The notes under the pieces were generated by a model. It worked only from the letters and a program-made list of their open reading frames with translations. It had not been told where the DNA came from and made no database searches. Of a stretch of DNA of 64,000 bases, positions 11,803 to 23,634 are shown piece by piece (the first letter of the stretch is position 1; the number at the start of each line of letters is the position of its first letter). The position numbers and the translations under genes are program-made. This DNA is from Phragmites australis (taxonomy: Eukaryota > Streptophyta > Magnoliopsida > Poales > Poaceae): the NCBI RefSeq assembly GCF_958298935.1, contig NC_084924.1, positions 31,097,819 through 31,161,818 on the forward strand, given 5' to 3'.

Positions 11803-13037
11803 GGTTAGTAGAAAACAAAGGACAACAAATATTATCCCTATCAACTACTAGGTTGTGGAAGGTGGAATCACACACACTCAAGCGTCTTACCACGCTCTTA
11901 CAAATGTTCTTATCAACGCAGCAAGGAGGAACAACCGTGGAAGCGTGGGATGATTGCAAGAGTGAACATGTTCGGATCAAAGGAGGTGGAGCTTGGAAGG
12001 CACAATATGGTAGCAAGGATTAGCAATAACTGTAATCAGATGAGCAAAGTTAAATAAGTGTCCAAAGTATGAATCACAGTTGCTGGTCTATCACGTGTCC
12101 CTAGTCCTAGCACAACAGCTGAAACAAAGCTAAAAAGGATGATCAGAGAAAGACACAGCAAATAGTACAATGATCTGGGTGTTCTCTATGTGCTCCTCTT
12201 TTTTGTCTTTTAGCACTAGTAGGAATCACGAATTTTTTTTTCGTATTTTTTTGATTTTTTTTTCTGAACTAGGAGCACACAAGTAACAACCACAGAAATT
12301 TTTAGCTCAAACGGATGCAAAATGTGGCCTATAGAAAATCAAGCACGTTCTCTGAAAAGCGTGCGGAAACTTCGCGGCTCGAATACTCAATGTTCCGAGC
12401 CGAATTTGGGAAAAAAATTTCGGCGGAACCCAGGAAAGCAGGGGAGCAACGGATGTAACTTTTTCTGTAGATGTCCGTGAAAAAAGTTTTTGCCTGATTC
12501 CGAGTCCGTATGAGAAAGTTATGGCCGTTTTACTGAACCCCTGTCGAGTTATGGTTTTTTTTTCAAGCAACTCTTGCAAAAATTGACCTCTTTAAGGTAT
12601 TGCAAGCAATAGGATTGCGAGATGAACAAGGATGGCAGCGGTGGCAGGGCAATTGATACAAGGCGGCTTGCGATCTATCTAGGGTTGGCGTGGCGGAAAG
12701 TAACACAAGGCGGCTCGCGGTGGCAAATCGAGTAATGTGGTGGCTCGACTTGTTGGTGGGGATGGTGGCGATGGGATAGCGGCGTGATCAAAACAGCACA
12801 GAGTGTTGACTAAAAACCAAGAATACGACTCTAAAACCAGCAACAAGACTCGACCACGGACACAAACTCAACAACGCGCAACTGAAAACAAAAATTGCAA
12901 AGGCACAAAGGGTTCTAGGGCAGTGGAAATTGACGGAATTTTTTTGGCTTTTTCTGGACTCTAGGTAATGAAAAACAGACTAATCTAAAGGGGAAAATGA
13001 AATTACCTAACGGGCAACCTGAAAATCTGATACCAGT
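11803..13037 (-). other. Leader of CRM-type element with primer binding site
   Basis: Between the gag start and the 5' LTR is a 1.2-kb stretch with no long frame. At its end, 13026-13037, the minus strand reads ACTGGTATCAGA, matching the tRNA-Met primer site TGGTATCAGA immediately after the LTR. The rest looks like untranslated leader. Confidence 0.8.
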
Positions 13038-13946
13038 TGATGAGTAATGTTGGCCTGATCTTCCGATAGGTAGCGATAAGTCGGTGGGTGGAGAACTCGA
13101 CGTTGATGATCCAAAGGCTTCGACCCGAACAGATCGTCTCCCTTGCAATCACTACACCACAGCTCCGATGGTTATCAACCGTGTCGCGCGGTTGACCTCG
13201 CCAAGAAGGCTCAATCCCTACAAGCGTACCGAGAACACAAGCAAGAATGTAGAAGATGCAATCTGAAATACTGCGAATTGAATTCAAGCACTCGAAGTCG
13301 GGGTTCCACAAACACTTGCGGCGGCCTAGTCGGTCCGGAACAAGAGCGAAAATCTCACAACTGTGTGTAGATCAATATCTAAGCAAAACCCAACCCTAAT
13401 TAGGGCGGAGACTACTGTATATAAAAGACTAGGGTCGGCCAAGGACCCCTGGACGTGTCCCTAATAGACTCCAACACGTTACACGGCCCAACGGCCCAAA
13501 AGATGGTGGCGCAGCACCCTGACAGATTCTGGACGTCGCCTTGTTTCGACGATTCCTGTTGACTCAGAAAGAATTTGGACATGGGACCAGTTCCGTTGGA
13601 AAGCTTATCTCCTTAGCTTTCCAACCATGTGTAGAACGTTGAAAACAGAGTCCGTATGCGTCCTGGGCAATGATTTTAGTGCAGACTGGTCCTGGACTCT
13701 AAAACGGACTCGAACTGGATTGGACCTCCACCTTGGCTTGGGCGCCCTTGCTGTTCTTCTCCCGTGTTCCTAAGTAACAATACATCACAATTATTCAGTA
13801 GCATCCCATCCTCATCAAAATATAAAGGAACACTAAGGAACGAGCTCACCTCATGATTTAGTTGACGTGCACGAGCTCGTGTCAATGGACCTATTGTTGG
13901 AGGAATACTCGGTGTGTGTGTATCCGAAAGAGTGATGTCCTCATCA
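13038..13946 (-). mobile_element. 5' LTR of CRM-type element
   Basis: 909 bp, same ends as the copy at 6233-7143. Read on the minus strand its first part keeps an uninterrupted frame from DITLSDTHTPSIPP through GPLTRARARQLN to about 13676, the undamaged version of the integrase tail. Confidence 0.9.
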
Positions 13947-13951
13947 CCTAC
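13947..13951. repeat. Target site duplication CCTAC, right copy
   Basis: Follows CCTCATCA at the end of the CRM-type element and matches 6228-6232 exactly. Confidence 0.9.
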
Positions 13952-15604
13952 GGTGTCCACTCAGAAGTCGCCATGTGTCCCTCTTCATAAGCAGAGTCAG
14001 CATAGCCACGTCAGCCGCCACCTCATTGCCATGTCATCATGTTTCTCGACGTATCTAGCTAGTCATTGCCTACATGTCAGCCCAGTCAACCTATGCGCAA
14101 TAAAATATGCTTTGCAATATAAAAATAATTCTAAATAATCCTGATAATTGGTGATTTTGCAAATAAACCCCTAATTTTTTGTTTTTACATAAAAGCCCCT
14201 ACCTTTTTACACTTTAATTCCTAAACTTTTCCATAATTACAAATAAGTCCCTTTGTTTTTACAAAAAGGTCCCTAATTTCAGAAAAACCATAATCTTGTT
14301 TTTAGTGTATCTTTTTCATCATAGCTCTGTTTTAAGCGATTCTTGCGTCGTTGGATTCATTTTTAGTGCTATATCTTTCTAGGTAGGTTTTGTCTTGTTG
14401 TCCTTTTGTTTTGTTCTTTGTTCTTAGTGTATTTTGTTTGTCCTTTACATTCCTTGAAACCTAAGTGGTAGTTGATATGAGTCTCTTGGGTAGATTTGCT
14501 TAGCTATGCTTTTGAGATGTTGGGAAGTGTCATATACATGTTTAGTGGATGTATGCAATGATGTTGATGAACTTGTTTTAGTAATATGGAATCCTAGGAA
14601 TTGGGCAAGGAGTTGGTTTGATAATGGTGGTTCATGTGGTGGGCTTGTGGATACGTTCTAAGCAGTGATGTTAGGTTTGGTTGGTTATTTTTCTGTTGGA
14701 TAGTCTTTGCCTAAGTATCACATATAAGGATCGGTTCGTGGAGCGACAATCCAAGAAATACCGTACCAAACATGAGATCGATATTGGTAAGGCTTAGCAT
14801 ATCGATTAGACACCTGGCTAGCATTCGTTGGAGTACCAGGACCTAATTGATTGACCATGCTTCGTAGTGATTCTCCTAGTGGCACACCACTGATGTGTGT
14901 TAAGTGTCTTGCAAACACGGCAACAAGGATATCATGACTTGTGGCTAAAAGTTGGACAACTTCTGTAGAGTGTAAAACTATTATAACAGATGCGCTCCCA
15001 GTTATGGGAGACTTAAATCCTCACATGATTAGTTGGTTGTGGTTATGGTCTTGGTTATGGTATAGGAGTGCTAGATGGTTATGGTTTACGAGAGGGTTAA
15101 CCGCGGATGTTACTTGTTGGGTTGTTTGGGTTACATTCACTTAACAATTGTTTAATGCTTTCCAATTATATTATTGTTTCTTTACTCACATTTACACAAA
15201 TATACCATATGTTAGCCTATTCTTGTCAAAAGCTTGTATGTCATTACTTTGCCACACTTGCTGAGTACTCTATGTCCTCACCCTTGCTCTGTCCCACAAT
15301 ACACATATTGCTCAGTGGAAGACTCTGAAGATTTCCAAGATGACGACCTGGTGTTCTAGGAGTGTGTTTTCCAACCGGTGCCTGTGGAGTTGTTTGGTAG
15401 CCGATGCTTTCTTCCCATTTCCGTCGTTTAGTTTAGTAGTCTGGTTAATAGAGTTATTTAGGTGAAGTCTTTTTCTAAGAGTTAAATGGTTGTAAGTTAA
15501 AGTGTTGTTTTTTTTAACTTCACCTATGATATCCTTATGTGTGTTAAACTTTTTGGGCACACATAAGCCGCACTTGATTTTGTCAGTTAAAACAGGATGT
15601 GACA
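13952..15604 (+). mobile_element. Tekay-like gypsy 5' LTR, right fragment
   Basis: Continues the interrupted LTR. It matches 22460-23634: GGTGTCCACTC, the AAAAATAATTC..CTGATAATTGGT block, GGTTGTGGTTATGG, and the terminal GTTAAAAC...GTGACA. The two copies differ by many substitutions and some indels (for example about 450 bp at 14440-14910 that is absent at about 22950), so this element is clearly older than the CRM-type insertion inside it. Confidence 0.85.
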
Positions 15605-15608
15605 GAGG

Positions 15609-15622
15609 TGGTATATCAGAGC
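15609..15622 (+). other. Primer binding site of Tekay-like element
   Basis: TGGTATATCAGAGC, 4 bp after the LTR end at 15604. It equals the tRNA-Met site TGGTATCAGAGC with an inserted AT. This sets the LTR end and + orientation; the insertion would weaken priming. Confidence 0.75.
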
Positions 15623-15773
15623 TATACTGACTGTAGGACCACAAGCCTAGTTAGAATGGTCGTTTTAAAGTTTTCTCCTTGTTTGTTTCAACCCATAGGA
15701 GCTTTCTTAGTTCTTTTTATTGTCTCTTGCTATCTTTAAAGCTATTTCTGATATCATATCTTCTCCTTTATAG

Positions 15774-16553
15774 ATGGTTCAAACGGTCACTGCTTGCAAG
15801 TCAAGTGGAAGTCGTTCGGCCATTCTGCAACGTGTTCCAACCGAAAAGGAGATTGATGATCCTACTTTCCGCAACATGGATTCTATTCCCGATGTCTACA
15901 AGAGTGATGGTCTTCATGCTGGACACTTTTCTCGTCTGCTGTAGAGAATACTTTCTTAACTTGGACATACAAGGAAGCCAATCTATAGGGGAGTTAAAAA
16001 GCAACGAACTAGATATGTGGAATGGAAGGTAGAAGTTGCCTACGACTACTAGTGAAGTGAAGATGAAGGATTGGATGTTCGTCGAGTTGTGGGCATTCAC
16101 TCTGCAATGTCCCTAAGAGAAACCTTCACCGCCGGTGTTCGAGATATAGCACGTCAAGCCATATCTCATGTCCATGATCAGTACAATAGCAGGATAGTTG
16201 ATTCTCCCTATGCATATTGTCCCTAGAGAACTCGTGGAAGTGATGAACTGTTGGTGAAGCACACCTTTGGAGAAAGTCCCAAGCTACATGAGCAAGTGGC
16301 GCTCACTATGGCCTTGGAAGATGAGCTAGACTGCGCCTTATGGGAGTTGGTAGATGTTCATCATCACCTCTCTTTTGTTACTTCACTTCTCAAGGATGAA
16401 CAATGCGCCAACCAAGAAGAACATGCAGAACATGAAGAAGAAGTTTTGTCTATCCACTCACCTCCATGCAAGAGAATATGTCTCAACACCCCCGCCATAG
16501 AAGAAGAAGGATCAACTGATTTATCAGGATCCCGCACTAGAGAGGAGTACTAG
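15774..16553 (+). pseudogene. Extra reading frame upstream of Tekay gag
   Basis: Starting at ATG 15774 the sequence reads MVQTVTACKSSGSRSAILQR, followed by VPTEKEIDDPTFRNMDSIPD and then a stop. Further coding-like blocks follow in other frames: SLRETFTAGVRDIARQAISH near 16110-16170 and an open stretch 16251-16553 rich in Glu/His ending CKRICLNTP. The whole looks like one decayed protein of about 260 residues between LTR and gag. I do not recognise a catalytic domain. Similar-looking extra proteins exist as hypothetical proteins in grass genomes, and position suggests an accessory ORF of this retroelement lineage. Function unknown. Confidence 0.5.
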
Positions 16554-16820
16554 TAGTAGAGTCTTTTAGTAGATCATCTTAGAATCGCTCGAGTCGAGTG
16601 TAATCGTTAAGGAAAATAATGATAGTGTGAGAATTGTTATTGTGCTAAGTGTGTGATTTGGATATTTTGTTTGAGTATCGGTGTGAGTTGTGGAATACTG
16701 TGGCACCTTGTCCATAGTCGCATCTTTAATATTTATATAATATATATAGTTGGTTTCCCTTAGTTAAATCCTTTCTAGTCTTGCTTATCTGTTCCTATCT
16801 TTCCTTCTAACCCCAATCAG

Positions 16821-17830
16821 ATGGTTAACACAAGAAGGAGCACTAATGGTAACCAAGAGGATGGCAGCAACAACAACCAGAATCTACCCCACCCCCTCCA
16901 ATGGAGATGGAACAACAAATGGCTATGCAGACTCAGATCTTACAAGCTTTAGCTCAAACTATGGTGCAGATGCAATAGCAGCTGCTGCAACCTCATGTTC
17001 TTCAACCTCACCAACCATCAAGATTTGGAGAATTCAAGAGAACTTAGCCCCCAATCTTCAGCTTATGGATGCAAATGATTGGCTAAAGGACATAGAAAGA
17101 AAGCTACAAGTTGCACAGTGTACTGATAGAGAGATGATTCTTTATGCCTCACACCAACTCGTCGGTCAAGCTTTGGACTGGTGGGAAGCATATTGTGCTA
17201 CACATAAAAACCCATCAGCTATCACCTAGATGGAGTTCAAGACCAGTATTCGCACTCACCATGTGTCATCAGGAGATGTACGTCTGAAGAAGAAATAATT
17301 CATGAGCTTGAAGCAATAACCAATGACTGTAAGGGAGTATGTGACCAAGTTTACCCAGTTGTCTAGGTATACTCCAAATGAAATAGATACAGATGAGAAG
17401 AAGTAGGAACATTTTCTAGAAGGTCTGAATGATCCTATAGAATATGCCATACTTCCTCAAGAGTTTTCCAATTTCTAAGCAATGGTGAATAAAGCTTTAG
17501 TGGTCGAACACAAGCGCCGTCAGCTAGATGGGAAGAAAAGGAAGATGTCTTTCCAAGGACAAGGAAGCAACACACGTCCTCGTGTGGCAACTCAAGCTCC
17601 TCGGCATGGTCCCATGTTTCGTTCCAACAACCAGTACATGCTTCAATCTCAGGCCCCTGTTCAGCGCTCCAATTATCCGATACCTCGTTCAACTCCACCA
17701 GCCACTCCTCAAGTAAAAAATAGCCCAGCTACTCCTGCCTCGAGTAAAGAATGTTTCCACTATTGAAAGCTAGGACACTATGTGAATCGGTGCCCTAAGA
17801 AGAATCTAAATCATGCCAACACCAACACTC
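16821..17830 (+). pseudogene. Tekay-like gag, degenerate
   Basis: ATG at 16821 (MVNTRRS) is typical for this gag, but the frame breaks soon after; the next phase (16846-17229) carries the conserved core with DANDWLKDIERKLQVAQC and ALDWWEAYC. Further pieces follow after stops at about 17227 and 17296. A CCHC knuckle lies at 17755-17800 (CFHY, stop, KLGHYVNRC): a stop replaces one of the residues between the ligands and Tyr stands where the second Cys belongs. The product would be the retroelement capsid. It is not functional. Confidence 0.8.
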
Positions 17831-20800
17831 TGAAGCCTACTTAGTTCCAATCCCGGGCATGTAATGGAAGTCAAGCCCCAGCTCAGAACAACCTTGGACA
17901 GCAGAACTTCGTCCAAGGGAAGATCAACCATGTCACCACAGAGGAAGCTCAGGATGTGGTGTACGGTATGTACCTTGTCAACTCAGAACCTGCAACAGTT
18001 TTATTTGAATATGGAGATTCGCATTCTTTCATAACTCCTCAGTATGTTGCAAAGCATGGTTTGCCTATGGTCATGATGAAACAATCTATGCTTATTAGTT
18101 CTTCTGGAGGAGAATTAAAAGCACAATATATGTGTCATAGAATGAGTCTTAAAATAAGGGGGTTGACTTTCCAGCAAATCTTATAGTCTTGGAATCTAAG
18201 GGCATAGATGTCATCCTTGCAATGGATTGGTTAGCCAAGTTTGATGGAGTAATAGAGTGTGCCAGAAGAGCAATCCACCTAACCAATGGAGATGGAACCA
18301 AAGTTGAATTCGTAGCTACTATTCCAGCAGCAGAAGAATGTTCTCTCAATTTACTTGAAGGTACACCCATTGATCAGATCAGAGTGGTTCGTGAGTTTTC
18401 CGATGTCTTCCCCGATGAATTGACAGGTATGCCACCAGATCGAGATATTGAGTTTGTTATTGAATTGGTACCCGGTACGGCTCTATAGCTAAAAGACCAT
18501 ATAGAATATCCGCTAATGACCTAGCTGAGTTAAAGAAGCAAATTCAAGAGTAGTTAGATAAATATTTTATTAGACCAAGTGTATCACCTTAGGGAGCCCC
18601 AGTTTTTTTGTGGATAAGAAGGATGGTACTCAAAGAATATGTGTAGATTATAGAGCACTCAATGATGTGACTATCAAGAACAAGTACCCATTACCCTAGA
18701 TTAAGGATTTGTTTGATCAGATGAGAGGAGCCCGAGTGTTCTCCAAGATTGATCTAAGGTCTAGATATTATCAGTTGAAGATTCGATCGTTAGATGTACC
18801 CAAGACCGCTTTCAGTACTCAATATGGATTATATAAATATACTATCATGTCTTTTGGTTTAACCAATGCACCATGAATCTTATGAATAAGGTGTTTATAG
18901 ATTACTTGGATAAGTTTGTGGTGGTGCTCATTGATGATATTTTGGTTTTCTCCAAGAGTGAGGAAGAACATGAAGAGTATTTGAGAATAGTGTTGCAGAC
19001 ACTTAGAGAGCATCAGCTGTATGTCAAGCTTAGCAAGTGTGATTTTTAGTTAGATGAAGTTGCTTTTCTTGGCCATATCATTACAGCTGGAGGTGTAGCA
19101 GTAGACCCAAGTAAAGTGAAGGATGTGTTGAATTGGTTATAGCCTACAAATGTGTCAGAGATCAGGAGTTTCCTTGATTTAGCAGGATATTATTGCCGCT
19201 TCATAGAAGGATTCTCTAAGATACCATAACCTCTTACCTCTTTGCTATAGAAAGATGTGGCTTTCAAATGGAGCTCGGCTTGTCAAGCGAGTTTTGAAGA
19301 GTACAAGAAGAGATTGACTACAGCCCCAGTGCTTGTTCTATCAGACATCAACAAGAATTTTGACATCTATTGTGATGCTTCACGATAAGGACTTGGATGT
19401 GTTCTTATGCAAGAAGGTCAAGTTGTGGCCTATGCTTCAAGACAGTTAATAAAACATGAAGAGCATTACCCTACTCAGGACTTAGAGTTAGCAGCTGTGG
19501 TTCATGCATTGAAGATTTAGAGACACTATCTCATTGGAAAATGATGCAAGATATATACGGATCACAAGAGTTTGAAGTGTATATTTACCCAATCGAATTT
19601 AAACCTTCGTCAGCATCGACAGCTAGAGTTAATAAAGCATTATGATGTGGGAATCCATTATCACTTAGAAAAAGTCAACGTAGTAGCAGATGCTTTGAGT
19701 CGAAAGAGTTACTGTAACTCGATGATGGTTAAAGAAAGTCAACCTGAGTTATGGAAAGAGTTTGAAAAGCTCAACCTTGGATTTGTAGCAGATTTGGAAG
19801 CAGCTACCATGGAAGTTGATTGCACACTTGAACAAGGAATCCATTATCACCTAGAAAAAGCCAACGTAGTAGCAGATGCTTTGAGTCGAAAGAGTTACTA
19901 TAACTCGATGATGGTTAAAGAAAGTCAACCTGAGTTATGGAAACAATTTGAAAAGCTCAACCTTGGATTTGTAGCAGATTCGGAAATGAAAAACTCAAGG
20001 AAATTAGGCAACTTATCAAGGATGATAAAGCATCAAGCTTTATAGAAGACAGTCGAGGAACTATGTGGTTCAAGAAAAGAATCTGTGTGCCTAATCAATA
20101 GGACATTAAGGAGTTAATTCTCAGAGAAGATCATGATTCAATATATCCATTCACCCTGGTAGTACGAAGATGTATCAAGATCTCAAGGATTGCTATTGGT
20201 GGTATGAAATGAAAAGAGATGTAGCAGAGTACATAGCTCTGTTGATATGTGCTAGAAGGTCAAAGTAGAGCACCAAAGACCAGTAGGATTGCTACAACCT
20301 TTAAAGATACCTGAATGGAAACAGGAGGAAATTGGTATGGATTTCATTGTTGGATTACCTCATACACAAGGAGGATATGATTCAATATGGGTTATAGTTG
20401 ATCGCCTGACTGAAGTCGTTCACTTCATCCCGGTTAAGACTACGTATAGTGGAGCCAGACTAGTGGAGTTGTATATGCCAAGAATAGTGTGTTCGCATGG
20501 AGTGCCGAAGAAGATTGTCTCAGATAGAGGAAATCAGTTTACTTCTAAATTTTGACATAAGCTACATGAGTTTATGGATACGAAGCTGAATTTCAGTTCT
20601 GCATATCACCCTCAAACAGATGGTCAGACTGAGAGAGTAAATCAGATACTCGAGGATATGTTAAGAGCTCATGCTCTAAAGTATGACAAAACTTGGGATA
20701 AGAGTCTGTCGTATACAGAGTTCTCGTACAACAATAGTTATCAGGCAAGTCTTCAAATGTCTTCATTTGAAGATTTGTGTGGAAGGTTCTAGAATGAGAA

Positions 20801-21375
20801 CGGAGAAAGTCAAGTTTTTTGTCCAAAAGTTCTACGAGATGTAGAAAAATAAGTTCAGATAATTCGAGAGAATCTAAGGATTGATCAGTCAAGATAGAAA
20901 AGTTATGCTAATAATAGACGAAGATAATTGACATTTGAAATTGGAGATCATGTCTATCTCAAGGTTTCACCAATAAGAGGTCTTCGTAGATTCAAGGTCA
21001 AGGGAAAGTTGTCACCAAGATTTATTGGACCTTTCAAGATACTGGGTAAAAGAGGAGAAGTAACTTATCAGTTGGGGTTACCGCCTCAACTGTCAGATGT
21101 GCATGATGTGTTCCATGTTTCTCAGTTGAAGAAGTGTTTTCGAGTGCCGAAAGATCAGTTACCAATGAAAGAATTGGATGTTCAAGAAGATCTCTCCTAT
21201 ACAGAGTACTCAGTGAAGATCATTGAAAGATCAAAAAGAGTGATCAGAAAAAAATTTAATACATCTGTGCAAAGTACAATGGAGTCATCACTCTGAAGAT
21301 GAAGTGACATGGGAAAGAGAAAAAGATCTGAAGCGGAGTTTCCCAATCTCTTCTCCGAATCTTGAAGGCGAGATT
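17831..21375 (+). pseudogene. Tekay-like pol with C-terminal chromodomain, degenerate
   Basis: Order protease, reverse transcriptase, RNase H, integrase, chromodomain. The protease (17960-18180) reads LFEYGDSHSFI where the family has a D(S/T)GA active site, so the catalytic Asp is Glu. RT spans about 18490-19010 with [10 protein letters not shown]; RNase H ends near 19700 in ADALSRKS, which is tandemly duplicated. Integrase blocks include GMDFIVGLPHTQGGYDSIWV (20336-20400) and SDRGNQF, plus [15 protein letters not shown]. The last part (about 21250-21375) reads CKVQWSHHSEDEVTWERE in pieces, a chromodomain tail as in the Tekay/Del clade. Stops and shifts occur throughout. Confidence 0.85.
19651..19985 (+). 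repeat. 186-bp in-frame tandem duplication in RNase H region
   Basis: GAATCCATTATCAC...GTAGCAGAT starts at 19651 and again at 19837 (period 186 bp, 62 codons). Both copies read GIHYHLEK, VVADALSRKSY and SQPELWK with only a few substitutions, and the second ends shortly after GFVADSE. The frame is preserved across the junction. Confidence 0.85.
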
Positions 21376-21379
21376 CATT

Positions 21380-21394
21380 CCAAGGGGGTAGGTT
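21380..21394 (+). other. Polypurine tract of Tekay-like element
   Basis: CCAAGGGGGTAGGTT immediately precedes TGTGACACC at 21395, the start of the 3' LTR. Confidence 0.8.
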
Positions 21395-23634
21395 TGTGAC
21401 ACCCTGATTTTCAATTTTTGTAAATTCCTAAAATTTTCTAGAATTTAATTAAGTTTTAAACAAATAGAGTAGGTTAAAACATATTTTATATATTAAATCC
21501 AATTTTGACATAGGTTATATTTGTTTATATGCATTCATGCTAGAATTAGTCATCTAGGGTTTCTTTGGTTTTGTTTGATTTGTTTGGTGGCTTTACTTTG
21601 AGTTTGATTTGCTTTGTTTTGATTTTCAAAAAGTTTAGAAAACAAAAAAAGAAGAAATCCTTCCTGGGCCATCCCCTCTCTCTCGGTCTGCCGAACCCAA
21701 CCAGCCAGCCTAACCTCCTCTCCTCCTCCCCACTTGCCTCTCCCGCCTGGGCTGCTCCCCGAGCCTTCAGCCCAGCTAGCCAGCCAGCCCGCGCCTTGCC
21801 AACTCGCTCCCACCTTCAGCAGCATGTGCCTGAAAATGCCTCATCGGTTCCCACCTTCATGCGCCCGCCTTCATCATAGTCTCCGAGTCGACCGCCGTCG
21901 CCATGTTCGAGTGGGAAAGCCATCACCCTAGAGTCTTAGACTGCCCCGAGAGCCCCTATGCCCGCCTATATAGGACCCTGTTGGCCCTCGGTGTTTTCCC
22001 CCAAGCTAATCTGCCTGAATCAAGCCATCTCGCCGAGAGCAGCCTTGCCATCGCCATTGTTGCTGTGCTACAACTGATCTCGTCAATTTCTGTCTTTGCA
22101 CCAAATTGATCCACCCGAGCCACCTCCGAGCTCCGTCGTCGACCGCTGAATCTCCTCCCACCGTCACCTTGGCTCCTCAGCCACTGGAGAACCCTCCCCG
22201 TCGAGAGTTGCTCCACCACCTCCACCATCACCAACCCTCCTCTGGTGCCGCTCCACCCTAGGTAAGTGCCAAAATGGATTCCTCGTGAGCTTCTTATGGT
22301 TGTCCATCGCTCGTTGTCACTACTGGTGAGTCGGAACGTGTTTCCAAAGAGAGCACCGCCACTTTTCCCTCCGCTCCACTGTGAACTCCCACTTCGGTCG
22401 TCCCCTTTTAGCCCAATCGTCCGATCTGTGTTGAATGGTTGCAATTAGATTGAACCCATACGCCTTCGGTGTCCACTCAAAAGCCGCCACGTGTCCCTCT
22501 TCGTAAGCACAGTTAGCACAGCCACATCAGCCGCCACCTCATTACCATGTCACCAAGTTTGCCGAGGTATCCAGCCAGTCATCGCCTATGTGTCAGCCCA
22601 GTCAGCCTCTGCACAATAAAAGATATTTTTTTAGTATAAAAATATTCCAAATAATCCTGATAATTGGTAATTTTTCAAATAAAACCCTAAATTTTTCTAT
22701 TTTTACATAAAAGCCCTGTGTTTTTACACTTTCCACAATTACAAATAGCTCCCTCTATTTTTATAAAAAGGTCCCTAAAACTTACTATTTAATTCAAAAT
22801 AAGTCCTTTTATTTTTCAGAATAAACCATAATCTTGTTTTAGCATGTCTTTTTCGTCGTAGCTCCATTTTAAGCGATTCTTGCGATATTGGATTTTTTTT
22901 AGTGCTCTATCTTTCTAGATAGATTTTGTCTAGTTGTTCTTTTGTTTTGTGCAACAAGGATATCATGACTTGTGGCTAAAATTTAGACAACCTCTGCAGA
23001 GTATAAAACTGTTATAATAGACGCGCTCGCGGTTATGTGAGACTTGGATCCTCACATGATTAGTTGGTTGTGGTTATGGTTTTGGTTATGGTACAGGAGT
23101 GCTAGATGGTTATTGTTTACAGGAGGGTTAACCATGGATGTTAGTTGTTGGGTTGTTTGGGTTACATTCACTTAACAACTGTTTAATGCTTTGCAATTAT
23201 ATTACTGTTTCTTTACTCACATTTACGCAAATATACCATGTGTTAACCTATTCTTGTCGAAAGTCTGCATGCCATTACTTTACCACACTTGCTGAGTACT
23301 CTATATGCTCACCCTTACTCTCTCCCACAATACACATGTTTCTCAGTGGAAGACTTTGAAGATTTCCATGATGATGACCTGGTGTTTTAGGAGCATGTCT
23401 TCTGGTCGGTGCTTGTGGAGTTGTTTGGTAGCCGATGCTTTCGTCCTATTGACGTCGTTTAGTTCGGTAGTTTGGTTAATAGAGTTTTTTAGGTTAAGTC
23501 TTTTTGTAAGAGTTAAACGGTTGTAGGTTAAATTATTATTTTTGTTACTTCATCTATGATGTCCTTATGCGTGTTAAACTTCTTGGGTACACATAAGCCG
23601 CACTTTGTTTTGTCCGTTAAAACTGGGTGTGACA
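21395..23634 (+). mobile_element. 3' LTR of Tekay-like element
   Basis: 2240 bp, TGTGACACCCTG...GGGTGTGACA. It is the only complete copy of this LTR in the window and serves as the reference for the split 5' copy. GC-rich block 21660-22450 and AT-rich remainder. No coding content expected; open frames here are chance. Confidence 0.85.

Larger units (their letters stand above)
6233..13946 (-). mobile_element. CRM-type chromovirus (Ty3-gypsy), nearly complete
   Basis: A 7.7-kb element on the minus strand with 911- and 909-bp LTRs starting TGATGAG and ending ATCA, a tRNA-Met primer site, a polypurine tract and one long gag-pol frame. The LTRs differ at about 27 positions by eye (about 3 percent), so it is young compared with its host elements. 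Placement in the CRM lineage rests on the TGATGA LTR start, about 0.9-kb LTRs, a gag-pol single frame, and an integrase tail with a GPLTRARARQLN (CR-type) motif encoded in the 3' LTR. CRM elements are known as centromere-targeted in grasses. The lineage call is from memory, not alignment. Confidence 0.8.

Noticed and set aside
21565..22448. Several open frames of 60-160 codons in the Tekay 3' LTR
   Set aside because: The region is a GC-rich LTR block; frames lack any known domain and are not conserved in the 5' copy.
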